Origin: Aspidiotus rigidus
Taxonomy: Eukaryota; Arthropoda; Insecta; Hemiptera; Diaspididae
Direction of reading: 5' to 3'
DNA: 64,000 nucleotides
NCBI GenBank assembly: GCA_035079385.1
Contig: JAVHKY010000005.1
Location: forward strand, 5,084,001-5,148,000
Part shown: piece after piece, positions 55,801 through 64,000 of the stretch
How the letters are laid out: every line of letters starts with the position of its first letter
How positions within the stretch are numbered: the first letter of the stretch is position 1
The notes under the pieces: model-generated
What the model was told of the DNA's origin: nothing
What the model saw: the letters and a program-made list of their open reading frames with translations, nothing else
Databases searched by the model: none
Translations under genes and position numbers: made by a program

Positions 55801-58800
55801 GCAGGAGAAAAAAATAAATTTTTGACGGCATATCTGTATACACATATCTTTCAACCAATACTTTCCATTCACCTTGTCAACGTTAAATCTATCATGTGAG
55901 GTCGTGAGAATATCCAGCATACAGGTATTTGAAGAGTCCGATGAAAAACAGTACCGTCTCACAATGTACCGAACTATGAGTATCATTCCCATAAATTGGG
56001 ATGAATCTCCCGTTCATAGGAGAGAAAGTCCCGCACACTACTAATTCCTGTCACGCTGCGAGGGTGTTTCTTGGAAATCTCTTCCGAAATTTTCCTTCAG
56101 TATATCTCTTAAAAAAAAGCGACTTGAGGAAAAATCTACTGTTCGAGTATTCAAGAATACAGCTTGTGTCTGAGACCTTAAATAATCCTACAAAAGTCTT
56201 CAACTTTGAAAAACTCACGGGTTCTTTAACGAAGTTAAACGAGGTGTGGCAGGGAACCTGAGGATTTGAAAAATATTGACGTACCAGAACTATGACGTCA
56301 TCAAATTGTGATGTCACAAGACTGACCTATGACGTCATCAAATTATGATGTAACAGACCCAGACTTTGGAGCGAGATATGATAGTGGGGGACTTGGAAAA
56401 ACGAGGAACGCAGGGAACATGTTTTATGAGTCAAATGGGATTTGGTATTGGAAATTAAAGGAAGCCTAGACCTAGATAAAGCTAGTATAAAGAAGGCCTA
56501 GACCTACTTTAAGCCTAGTATAATATAGTTTGAGAGTCTGAATTTTTCTCGAATCTCGAGCTATATACGTGTATGATAGCTCGATAATCGAAATTTTTTC
56601 CAAGTCCCCCTCCTGTCATATATATAGCTCGAGAGTCAAAATTTTCCTAAGTCCCCCTCCTATCATAAATGGCTCGAGAGTCGAAATTTTTCCAAGTCCC
56701 TCGCCTATCATAAATGGCTCAAGAGTCGAAACTTTTCTAAGTCCCCCTCCTATCGTATATGGCTCGAGAGTCGAAATTTTTCTAAGTCCCCCTCCTATCA
56801 TATATAGCTCGAGAGTCGGAAATTTCTAAGTCCCCCTCCTATCATATATAGCTCGAGAGTCGAAATTTTTCTAAGTCCCTCTCCTATCATATATTCTCGA
56901 GAGTCGAAATTTTTCCAAGTTTTTCGCTGGACGGCGCACGGTGCACGGCAGATTTCTCAAATAGCCCCCCATAAAACAGGTTCCCTGTTAAAATTTCGAC
57001 TCTCGAGCTATAGATGATAGGAGAGGGACTTGGAAAAAATTTCGACTCTCGAGCTATAGATGATAGGAGAGGGACTTAGAAAAAATTCGACTCTCGCGCC
57101 ATATGTGAAAGGAGAGGAACTTAGAAAAATTTCGACTCTTTGGGTCCTCTCGATCTATATTATACCAGGCTTAAGATCTAGGGCTTCTTTATACTAGCTT
57201 TATTTTAAGTCTAGGCTTGCTGTCATTCTCAATACCAAATTCAATTTGACTCATAAAACAGGTTCCCTGCGTTCCTCGTTTAACTTCGTTAAGGAAGCCG
57301 TCGTTTTTCCAAGTTTTTCGCTGGACGGCGCACGACGGACGGCGCACGACGCACGCCAGATTTCTCAAATAGCCCCCTATAAAACAGGTTCCCTGCTAAA
57401 AATGTCAACTCTCGAGCTGTGTATGATAGGAGGGGGACTTATTTCGACTCTCGAGATATATATAATAGGAGGGGGACTTGGAAAAAATTTCGACTCTCGA
57501 GCTATATAATATGATAGGAGGGGGACTTAGAAAAATGACGGCTTCCTTAACGAAGTTAAACGAGGAACGCAGGGAACCTGTTTTATGATTCGAATGAGAT
57601 TTGGTATTGAAAATTCAAGGAATCCTAGATTTGGAGAAAGGTAGTAAAAAGAAGGCCTAGACCAACTCCAAATTTTCCTAAGTCCCTCTCCTATCATATA
57701 TGGCACGAGGGTCGAAATTTTTCCAAGTCCCCCTTCTATCATATATGGCTCGAGAGTCGAAAATTTTCTAAGTCCCCCTTCTATCATATATGGCTCGAGG
57801 GTCGAAATTTTTCTAAGTTTTTCGCTGGACGGCGGACGGCGCACGGCAGATTTCTCAAATAGCCCCCCATAAAACAGGTTCCCTGTTAAAAATGTCAACT
57901 CTCGAGCTATATATGATAGGAGGGGGACTTGGAAATAATTCCGTCTTCCGAGCTATGTATGATAGGAGGGGGACTTATTTCGACTATGGGGCTATATATG
58001 ATAGGAGGGGGACAAGGAAAAAATGTCAACTCTCGAGCTATGTATGATAGGAGGGGGACTTATTTCGACTCTCGAGCTATATATGATGGAAGGGGGAGCT
58101 GGAAATAATGTGAACTCTCGAGCTATATATGATAGGAGGGGGGCTTGAAAAAAATGTCAACTCTCGAGCTATATATGATAGGAGGGGGACTTGGAAATAA
58201 TTTCGTCTTTCGAGCTATGTATGATAGGAGGGGGACTTATTTCGACTATCGGGCTATATATGATAGGAGGGGGACTTGGAAAAAATGTCATCTCTCGAGC
58301 TATGTATGATAGGTGGGGGGGACTTATTTCGACTCTCGAGCTATATATGATGGAAGGGGGAGCTGGAAATAATGTGAACTCTCGAGCTATATATGATAGG
58401 AGGGGGGCTTGAAAAAAATGTCAACTCTCGAGCTATATATGATAGGAGGGGGACTTGGAAATAATTTCGTCTTTCGAGCTATGTATGATAGGAGGGGGAC
58501 TTATTTCGACTATCCGGCTATATATGATAGGAGGGGGACATGGAAAAAATGTCAACTCTCGAGCTATGTATGATAGGTGGGGGGGACTTATTTCGACTCT
58601 CGAGCTATATATGATGGAAGGGGGAGCTGGAAAAAATTTCGACTCTCGAGCTATATATGATAGGAGGGGGACTTAGAAAAAATTTCGGTACTCTCGAGCT
58701 ATATAATATGATAGGAGGGGTACTTTGGAAAAATGTCAACTCTCGAGCTATGTATGATAGGGGGGGGGAGGACTTATTTTGACTCTCGAGCTATATATGA

Positions 58801-61800
58801 TGGAAGGGGGAGTTGGAAATAATGTGAGCTCTCGAGTTATATATGATAGGAGGGGGACTTAGAAACAATTTCGGTACTCTCGAGCTATATAATAAGATAG
58901 GAGGGGGACTTTGGAAAAATGTCAACTCTCGAGCTATATATGATAGGAGGGGGACTTGGAAAAAATGTGATCTCTCGAGCTATGTATGATAGGAGGGGGA
59001 CTAAGAAGAATTTCGAATCTCGAGCTATCTCTATTATATAGAGAGAAGTTGCAAAATCGCAAATCCATTTAACTTTATTCCTATTTCACCTACGAACTTC
59101 AAATTTGTTTCCATTGCTTTAGCTTGCCCAGGAGAAGGTTTATGCGTATTAAATTTGAAATTACGTAATCAGGCGAATGGCGTGTAGTATATATCTTTGT
59201 GCCGGGGGGGAGGGGGGGTCATGAATGATTCAAGAGATGGAAAATCTGTATCATTCATTAATTATTTATTGATTGAAAATGCTAAGCAATCATTTTTGTT
59301 GACATTCATCGAAAATTAATTTGTGCTAGGCAATCATTTTTGGAAAATGGTTCTTTTTAACCGGAGAAGTTTTGAATACCCATACTATGAGTAATCGAAT
59401 AGTGTAGGATTACAATATAGATTTTGCTTATCAATTATCTGAAAAAGTGGTGGTTTTCTTTCATTATTTCAAATTTAATGTGAGGACTGAGAAAAGAAAA
59501 ACAATTCACGTCAATGATTCAAGGAAGTAACGGATGTCTCATTTTATTGCAATCTAATTGGAATGCCGAAACGCAAGAAAGCAAATCTAGGCCTGTTGAC
59601 GTCGAGACGATCCTGTAGCCAAATGTCCATAAAAGTAGGACAAATTTACCACTAGTCCAACAAACTGCTGTTGTCGTTTCAGGTGATCTTATCGATAAAA
59701 GACATAATAATTGGAAAATAATTAGATTAGAAATTGAACTAAAAGAATACTAATGATAAATAAATATCAAGAATTTTGAAAATAATTTGAAATTTTATAA
59801 TATTTAGCGGGTTTACGGCTTGTATATGATAGAAGGGGGACTTGGAGAAAATGTGAACTCTCGAGCTATATATGAGAGGAGGGGGACTTGAAAAAAATGT
59901 GAACTCTCGAGCTATGTATGATAAGAGGGGGACTTGGAAAAAATTTCGACTCTCGAGCTGTATATATAGGAGGGGGACTTGGAAAAATTTCGACTCTCGA
60001 GCTATCATATATACCTGGAGATTCGAGAAAAATTTATACTCTCAAACTATATTATACTAGGCTTATAGTAGGTCTAGGCCTTCTTTATACTAGCTTTATC
60101 TAGGTCTAGGCTTCCTCGAATTTTCAATACCAAATCCCATTTGACTCATAAAACAGGTTCCCCGCGTTCCTCGTTTAACTTCGTTAAGGAAGCCGTCGTT
60201 TTTCTAAATCTCCCTCCCATCGCATATAGCTCGAGAGTCGACATTTTTCCAAGTCCCTCTCCTATCATATATGGCTCGGGAGTCAAAATTTTTCCATGTT
60301 TTTTGTTGGACGGCGCACGGCAAATTGGTCAAGAAGCCCCCCATAAAACAGGTTCCCTATTAAAATTCAGACCTTCAAGCTATATATGATACGACCTTAA
60401 GGCTGCCCGATTTCCGTGATACGAGGGGGACTTAGAGTACCTTAGAAGGACATTCTGAGTCTTGCGGTGTTTGAAGCGTTGCATATCTGGCTCACTGAAG
60501 GTGCAATGTCAACTGGTGTACGAGACATTGCATACCTAGCTACGCAAAGGGGCTATTTTTCAGACTACGACCACCGAGCCATGTGTTACAGGAGGGGGAC
60601 TTGGAAAATTGTTGAGCTCTGAGCTTTGGCGTATGGCCGACTTTTTTTCCGATAGCCCCCCCACCCCCCCACCCGATAAAACAGGTTCTCTGCTAAAAAC
60701 TTGGTAGCGCTTTCACAACCAAAATGATTACGAGACAATAGAAGCAGGATATATGTGATGCGATCTGCGAAACCATAGGATAAGTCGCGCTGGCGGGACC
60801 CCCCCTGTGTAAAACCTACCTTCACAATACGCAACTACACATGCTATACACACAAATATCTTCGTATTGTTTGCCGAATATTTGCGCCACGATGTTACTC
60901 AAAAGAAATCATTTTGGTTAACTGCATGTTGATATCGCTATATTCCGAGGCGAGTTTTACATGGGGGGTCCCGGCAGTGCGACTTATCCTATGGTTTCGC
61001 AGATCGCATCACATATATTCTAAATGAGATATCACATTCATCGCTTGTGTCGTATATGCTGCTCCCATCCTCCATTGTGGAGCGGGTGCGGGTTGCATAA
61101 ACATTAATTTTGTTTCCTGTAAGACCGGTATCGACCTTTTCGGGTACAACTTCAGTGTTGGAAGAATCTCCTCGGCGGAACCCTTTCATCTTGGCAACCG
61201 TCAAGTTGCAGTGTACCCTGGAGCGTCAACTTTAACACACTCAACAAACACAACATGGAGCTAAATTGCTGTTGAAGTCTCTTCTTCTTCTACCTTCATG
61301 TCCCTATTCTGAGTTTTCTTCTTCTAGAATATGTTCTGCATGTACATGGCACGCAGTTGTTGAGAAGGCATAGTGTGGGTCTGCATTCCTCTATTCCATT
61401 CTGTATCCATGGGATCTTGTAGTTGCAAAAGCGAACACTTGGTTCCATGTTACCGGGCTACTTGGAAACAAACACTTCATCGACCCCAAACTCTTGCAGT
61501 GACGGAACAAGCTTGCCTCGCTCATGCCTCTACACCTCCCACTCAAAAAACGTGTTCTGTAGTCCATCATTCTGTCCTTGACACGTTTTCTGCTTAAATT
61601 TCTTCAACTCATAAACTTGTTGAAGCAGCCATGACCGCTCAACGCTTGCATTAGAAGAAATTTTAGCTGACCATGGTCTCGAGTCATCCACTCATCAAAG
61701 TCGCGTATTAACGTACAGATCATACTTTTCTCTAGCTCACTCTGCTGGGCAATTCTTGCTTTCCATTTCTCAAACAAGGTGCGCCTGGCCTCCTGCTTGA

Positions 61801-64000
61801 ACCGTATAGCCTCTTGATCAGTCTTTGTCCTATTCTTTGCTTTAAACATCACCTGGATTGGTAGTGAACGCGCTAATATGCAAAGAGCTTTTGTTGAGAC
61901 ATTGCGGTAGGCACTAACACACCTCCACCTCGTTCCATCTCTTTCCTTCTGTATGCTTTCTTCATTGATTCGGGCAATACAGGGGCACCGTATAAGAGGA
62001 TCGACAATGTGATGCTCATCATGATCCTCGGTCCTCTTGGATATGTCGACCAACGGTCCGCCTTTTCCGCTGCCCTCAGGAAATACACGTGGAATCGAAC
62101 CAGATGCTGAGGTACTTCACCACCTTCTTGATCGTGATTTCCACACCTTGCAGGCGAAAGGTGGGTGGACTGGACTCGCGACAGGTCATGAATAATATGG
62201 CCACCGTCTTTCCTATTGCGTGTCTTAGTCTGACCGATTCGATCGAACGCGTCACTGCCTCTAGTGTCTCATTTACCACGATTTCTACCACCACCACCAC
62301 AATTGTTTCGGCAGTGCATATCACCAGGACGCACCATAAGAGCGCCCCAATGACCGACCTCTGTGGCACCCCACAAGTAAGTATGTGCTTTACTGTACGC
62401 GCAGATGTCTCTGCTTGAATTTCTCGGCAGCGAAGATAGCTGCTGATCATCCTGAGCACGTATGCAGGTATTTCTGCGTCCATAAGAGCTTTAAATATCG
62501 TATTCTAGTTATACCTACAACAATAAGTCATCTGAACAACTCATTAAGGCTAATCGAAGCAAAAAAGTTTTTTCAATAATATTGTTCTATTAATTGTAGG
62601 TAGAAGCCACGAAATTGTCTTCAGTTCTTAGTACCTATTCTATTACATTCCTTCTAAGCTCATTATAAGCATATACCTTTAATTACTTGAAACCATTTCG
62701 ACTTTACCGCTTTAAGCTTGTCTCCGTGGTAGAACGCCACCGTTTTTGCTCATAAATTTTCTCGCTCAGGGTCCTTAAAAGCCAAGACAACATCAACTAA
62801 ATTTTTTCAGGCTTTTTCTGCGATGTACAAAAAAAATTAATGAGTTTTTTGTAATCTATCTTTTTCTTCTAACACTTTTGCATCAAAATTCACGGTTGAA
62901 AAGGTCTGAGACTAGTAGATAAGTGCTGAAATACATATTTTTTGATACCAAATCCTGATCAGGAAATACCAGAGGCTAGACGAAGCTGGGGAGCAGTGTA
63001 AACAATCGCTCCTGTGTATAAATTTTACTGCGAGGCCCCATGCCACATTTTTTAATTTTTTTTTCGTTTCCATTTTTTTTTTTTTCTCCAGACAGAATTA
63101 GGAATTTTTTGCCTAAAAAATCCTCAAAATAACCTTGCGTCATAGACTATAGCCTTGTTAGCCTATGCGTTACAGCGGCCGGCTTTGCGAAGTCCCTAAC
63201 AAAGAACTATAATTAGAGTACTTCTCAATCAAGTTGAAAGATTATTTTCTCTTACAAGTCTTATAGTCTACGCTGGCTCTAGCAGTTCGACATGACTAGA
63301 GACCGGATTCCTCGACGTTTGGCACTTTTTTTTGTAGAAGAGGCGAACACAATATGATGAAATATGAATACGAGTCATGGTGAGAGGAAGCATGAGTGAA
63401 GAAAATTTTTTGCCGAAATTAGCCGAAAGTATAATTGGTCAAAAACGCCGAAACTGTGCCGAAAATGCAGATAAGTGAGGGAAATTGTACAATTGATGTC
63501 TTTTGCGCACACAACGTCATCGATTAATCGACACAAAAAAAGAACACCGTGTTTTCTCTTACCGTATCTCTACGCTTGAAAAATATTCATCCCAAAACCG
63601 TCAAAATGCACCTGATAGTGATGTACAATAAACAATTTTTTTGATCTTATTTAATTGTAAAACTGAATTAGAATTAATTTGTAAGAATTTACTTTTTCGT
63701 CGAAAATACGTTTTTTTTTTTACATTTGCCGAGAAATGCCGATTGTTCTTATTTTGAAGCCGATAATGAATTTTTTAGCTGCCGGGAATCCGGTCCCTAG
63801 AAATAACGCATGAAAAGCTCTACCAACTACATTCTTTAATTAACAACTCTTCCTTGTTTCATAAAAACATGAGATTACAACCTTGTTTCATAAAAACATG
63901 AGATTACAGTGAATTGTTTCATTCTCTGGTTTCACCAGATTCAGCAACTAGTAGAACGTAAATTAGAAGAAGAAAAGGAATTGGAAATAGTTCATCGGAA
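52653..64000 (+). CDS. CFAP45: CFAP45 (CCDC19) orthologue, 5' half (six exons)
   Basis: The model joins 52653-52814, 54107-54232, 54359-54522, 55045-55234, 55492-55665 and 63939-64000; every junction has GT-AG and matching phases (0, 0, 2, 0, 0), giving 292 codons before the window ends. Family proteins are about 550 residues, so roughly the last half lies beyond. Diagnostic matches: RDTIRKLIIP (family RDMVRELIVP) in exon 1, and CKVIQDAQIVEKE (family CHAIRDAQILEKQ) in exon 3; the rest is charged coiled coil rich in Glu, Lys, Gln and Arg (exons 2-6). CFAP45 is an inner protein of ciliary and flagellar axonemal doublet microtubules; in insects it is expected mainly in sperm tails. The start Met is tentative because a stop lies 33 bases upstream in frame and an extra 5' exon is possible. 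Confidence 0.82.
53745..53860. repeat. Nested palindromes in a CFAP45 intron
   Basis: ACATGACGAACTAAAG (53745-53760) is the inverse of CTTAGTTCGTCATGT (53846-53860) with a single-base difference. Between them GAACGAACGG ATAG CCGTTCGTTC (near 53797-53820) is a near-perfect hairpin. The words CTCCAGA and TACG flank both sides. It may be a short MITE. Confidence 0.5.
54107..54232 (+). CDS. CFAP45: CFAP45 exon 2
   Basis: The acceptor TGTTAG precedes 54107 and the donor is GTGCGT at 54233; 42 codons, phase 0 to 0. The peptide (KTEEPKNSLEDELLKEEILN then QEIRRLQERR) is coiled coil, as expected at this position, but it is less conserved than its neighbours. The donor was chosen because it is the only nearby one that keeps phase with exon 3. 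Confidence 0.65.
54359..54522 (+). CDS. CFAP45: CFAP45 exon 3
   Basis: Acceptor TGCACAG, donor GTACGT at 54523, phase 0 to 2. It encodes ELNEEERLEKERILARNE then CKVIQDAQIVEKELMK. The Cys-x-x-I-x-DAQI-x-EK motif is the strongest family signature in the gene. Confidence 0.82.
55045..55234 (+). CDS. CFAP45: CFAP45 exon 4
   Basis: The acceptor AG at 55043-55044 (TTTTCAAG) gives the base that completes the split codon; the donor is GTAATG at 55235, phase 0. It encodes EEFQQNENLMDEMMEKERKQ, which aligns with the family's DQMMEVERQK region, then a basic coiled coil to EMKRQQR. A downstream AG at 55059-55060 would break the frame. Confidence 0.8.
55492..55665 (+). CDS. CFAP45: CFAP45 exon 5
   Basis: The acceptor CAATATAG precedes GAGTTCAAATTG; the donor is a consensus GTAAGT at 55666. 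58 codons, phase 0 to 0, coiled coil (LKKLQAEQQTCDQSKNLQHE then LRAELKKQNEQINENIQQET). Confidence 0.82.
56215..56400. repeat. Foldback-type arm fragment and GACGTCATC blocks
   Basis: TTAACGAAGTTAAACGAGGT (56226) with GCAGGGAACCTG is part of the foldback-type arm. It is followed by two copies of CTATGACGTCATCAAATT-like sequence (56288 and 56328) and a TTATGATGTAACAG variant. Related GACGTCATCA blocks occur at 17.3, 36.7, 41.7 and 53.1 kb. Confidence 0.6.
56400..57316. mobile_element. Foldback-like element 2
   Basis: The left arm starts truncated at AAAAACGAGGAACGCAGGG and includes GGAAGCCTAGACCTAGATAA and AAAGCTAGTATAAAGAAGG; the right arm (57160-57316) is its inverse and ends GTTAAGGAAGCCGTCGTTTT. 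Between them are about eight 45-bp units in one orientation (56580-56920), a spacer with CGCTGGACGGCGCACGGTGC and CATAAAACAGGTTCCCTGTT, and about three units in the other orientation (57000-57140). Confidence 0.7.
57535..60204. mobile_element. Foldback-like element 3 (long form)
   Basis: The left arm begins AAAAATGACGGCTTCC (57535) and the inverse right arm (about 60050-60204) ends GGAAGCCGTCGTTTTT. The interior holds three units in one orientation (57665-57810), the spacer, then a long run of 45-bp units in the other (57900-59030) showing a higher-order period: the trio around 57950-58100 (CTTATTTCGACTATGGGGCT and so on) repeats at about 58200-58360 and 58460-58620. A 780-base non-repeat segment (about 59040-59820) interrupts the units before five more (59820-60020). 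Confidence 0.65.
59040..59820. other. Non-repeat segment inside foldback-like element 3
   Basis: The 45-bp periodicity stops at ATCTCTATTATATAGAGAGA (59028-59047, a palindrome) and resumes near 59822. The segment is AT-rich with a G-run at 59204-59217 and no recognisable coding sequence. It may be an inserted element or the original core of the foldback-like element. Confidence 0.45.
60205..60620. repeat. Further foldback-type spacer and 45-bp units
   Basis: Two units (60210-60290) are followed by TTGTTGGACGGCGCACGG, CCATAAAACAGGTTCCC and a last broken unit. From 60440 to 60580, GTCTTGCGGTG, CATATCTGGCTCACTGAAGG, CATTGCATACCTAGCTACG and AAAGGGGCTATT resemble a block at 4270-4345, showing that both places derive from one longer repeat. 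Confidence 0.55.
60750..61018. mobile_element. MITE with 65-bp inverted ends
   Basis: ATATATGTGATGCGATCTGC (60751) through CGCGCTGGCGGGACCCCCC and GTAAAAC is mirrored by GTTTTACATGGGGGGTCCCG (60954) through GCGATCTGC-complement to CGCATCACATATAT (61018). The 269-bp element has about 65-bp ends with few mismatches, which points to recent activity. No coding sequence; any duplication is hidden in the AT flanks. Confidence 0.75.
61380..62500 (-). pseudogene. R1-like LINE, C-terminal half of the polymerase and tail
   Basis: From 62483 on the minus strand: IPAYVLRMISSYLRCREI, motif B remnant GVPQRSVIGALLW, a region where the YADD box is deleted or mutated (TAETIVVVVVEIV), LQGVEITIKKVVKYLSIWFD, then in other frames AEKADRWSTYPRGPRIMMSI and LLYGAPVLPESM, CVSAYRNVSTKALCILARSL and LLMQALSGHGCFNKFM. 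The last phrase is a signature of R1-type LINEs. From 61600 to 61460 a zinc-finger-tail remnant (NTFFEWEV, RHERGKLVPSLQEFGVDEVF) follows. Several shifts and stops mark it as dead. It lies in the CFAP45 intron in antisense. Confidence 0.8.
62505..63290. other. CFAP45 intron; nothing recognised
   Basis: AT-rich sequence with T-runs at 63055-63090. No exon or element end was seen. Confidence 0.45.
63296..63800. mobile_element. Inverted-repeat element flanked by CTAG
   Basis: CTAGAGACCGGATTCC (63296) and GGAATCCGGTCCCTAG (to 63800) are inverse copies, so the element has CTAG at each outer edge and an (A/G)GACCGGATTCC terminal repeat. The inside carries repeated GCCGAAA/GCCGAAAx words (63410-63470 and 63728-63770). 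No transposase. The class is uncertain; CTAG may be a 4-bp target duplication or part of the ends. Confidence 0.6.
63850..63908 (+). repeat. 29-bp direct duplication
   Basis: The sequence CCTTGTTTCATAAAAACATG followed by AGATTACA occurs twice in tandem, about 30 bases before the polypyrimidine tract of CFAP45 exon 6. It is a simple local duplication. Confidence 0.85.
63939..64000 (+). CDS. CFAP45: CFAP45 exon 6, cut by the window end
   Basis: A pyrimidine-rich tract ending TTTCACCAG precedes ATTCAGCAACTAG; a second in-frame AG six bases on (63943-63944) could be used instead. It reads IQQLVERKLEEEKELEIVHR, continuing the coiled coil in phase 0 after exon 5. The intron before it is 8.3 kb and is filled with repeats. 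Confidence 0.7.
   Translation, partial: MQQLVERKLEEEKELEIVHR

Overview
This window looks like nuclear DNA from an animal, most likely an arthropod. It has interrupted genes with GT-AG introns from about 130 bases to about 15 kb, AT-rich non-coding DNA, and dense eukaryotic mobile elements (Penelope-like, Jockey-like and R1-like LINEs, hAT, Tigger/pogo-like, foldback and MITE-like elements). Short TTAGG-type motifs and the repertoire of elements fit an insect or other arthropod. I cannot name the species. No bacterial gene structure, rRNA, tRNA or CRISPR array was recognised.

Only two host genes can be supported with confidence. On the minus strand, four phase-compatible exons (44115-44052, 29218-29126, 28462-28284, 22905-22803) form the 5' part of a secreted cysteine-rich protein resembling Hikaru genki / LEV-9, the synaptic complement-control proteins. 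Its later exons are not seen. On the plus strand, six phase-compatible exons (52653 to the window end) form the 5' half of the orthologue of CFAP45 (CCDC19), a coiled-coil protein of the ciliary axoneme. An isolated open segment with good splice sites at 335-707 (+) may be an exon of a third, unrecognised gene.

Layout: 1153-3682 Penelope-like element with an inverted copy of its 3' end at its 5' side; 8890-9980 a large 45-bp minisatellite; 10.8-12.4 kb a foldback-like element with a hAT copy nested in one arm; 12.5-13.1 and 19.5-21.1 kb two members of a repeat family with constant ends; 13.87-14.03 kb a palindrome with a hammerhead-like loop; 17.7-18.1 kb a Tigger-like MITE; 23.2-27.9 kb a 4.7-kb inverted-repeat element enclosing a broken OTU-type protease gene and itself split by a third member of the constant-end family; 31-36 kb several inverted-repeat elements and Penelope debris; 39.3-41.5 kb a hAT element with a perfect 8-bp duplication and a LINE tail nested inside; 42.3-43.4 and 47.7-52 kb Jockey-like LINE remains, one split by a fourth member of the constant-end family; 56.2-60.4 kb two more foldback-like elements built on the 45-bp unit; 60.7-63.8 kb a MITE, an R1-like LINE relic and a CTAG-flanked inverted-repeat element.

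The host genes and the elements interlock simply: nearly all mobile DNA from 22.8 to 44 kb lies in introns of the hikaru-genki-like gene, and nearly all from 55.7 to 63.9 kb lies in one 8.3-kb intron of CFAP45. The most novel material is the non-autonomous element families, whose nesting gives natural before-and-after sites that define element ends.
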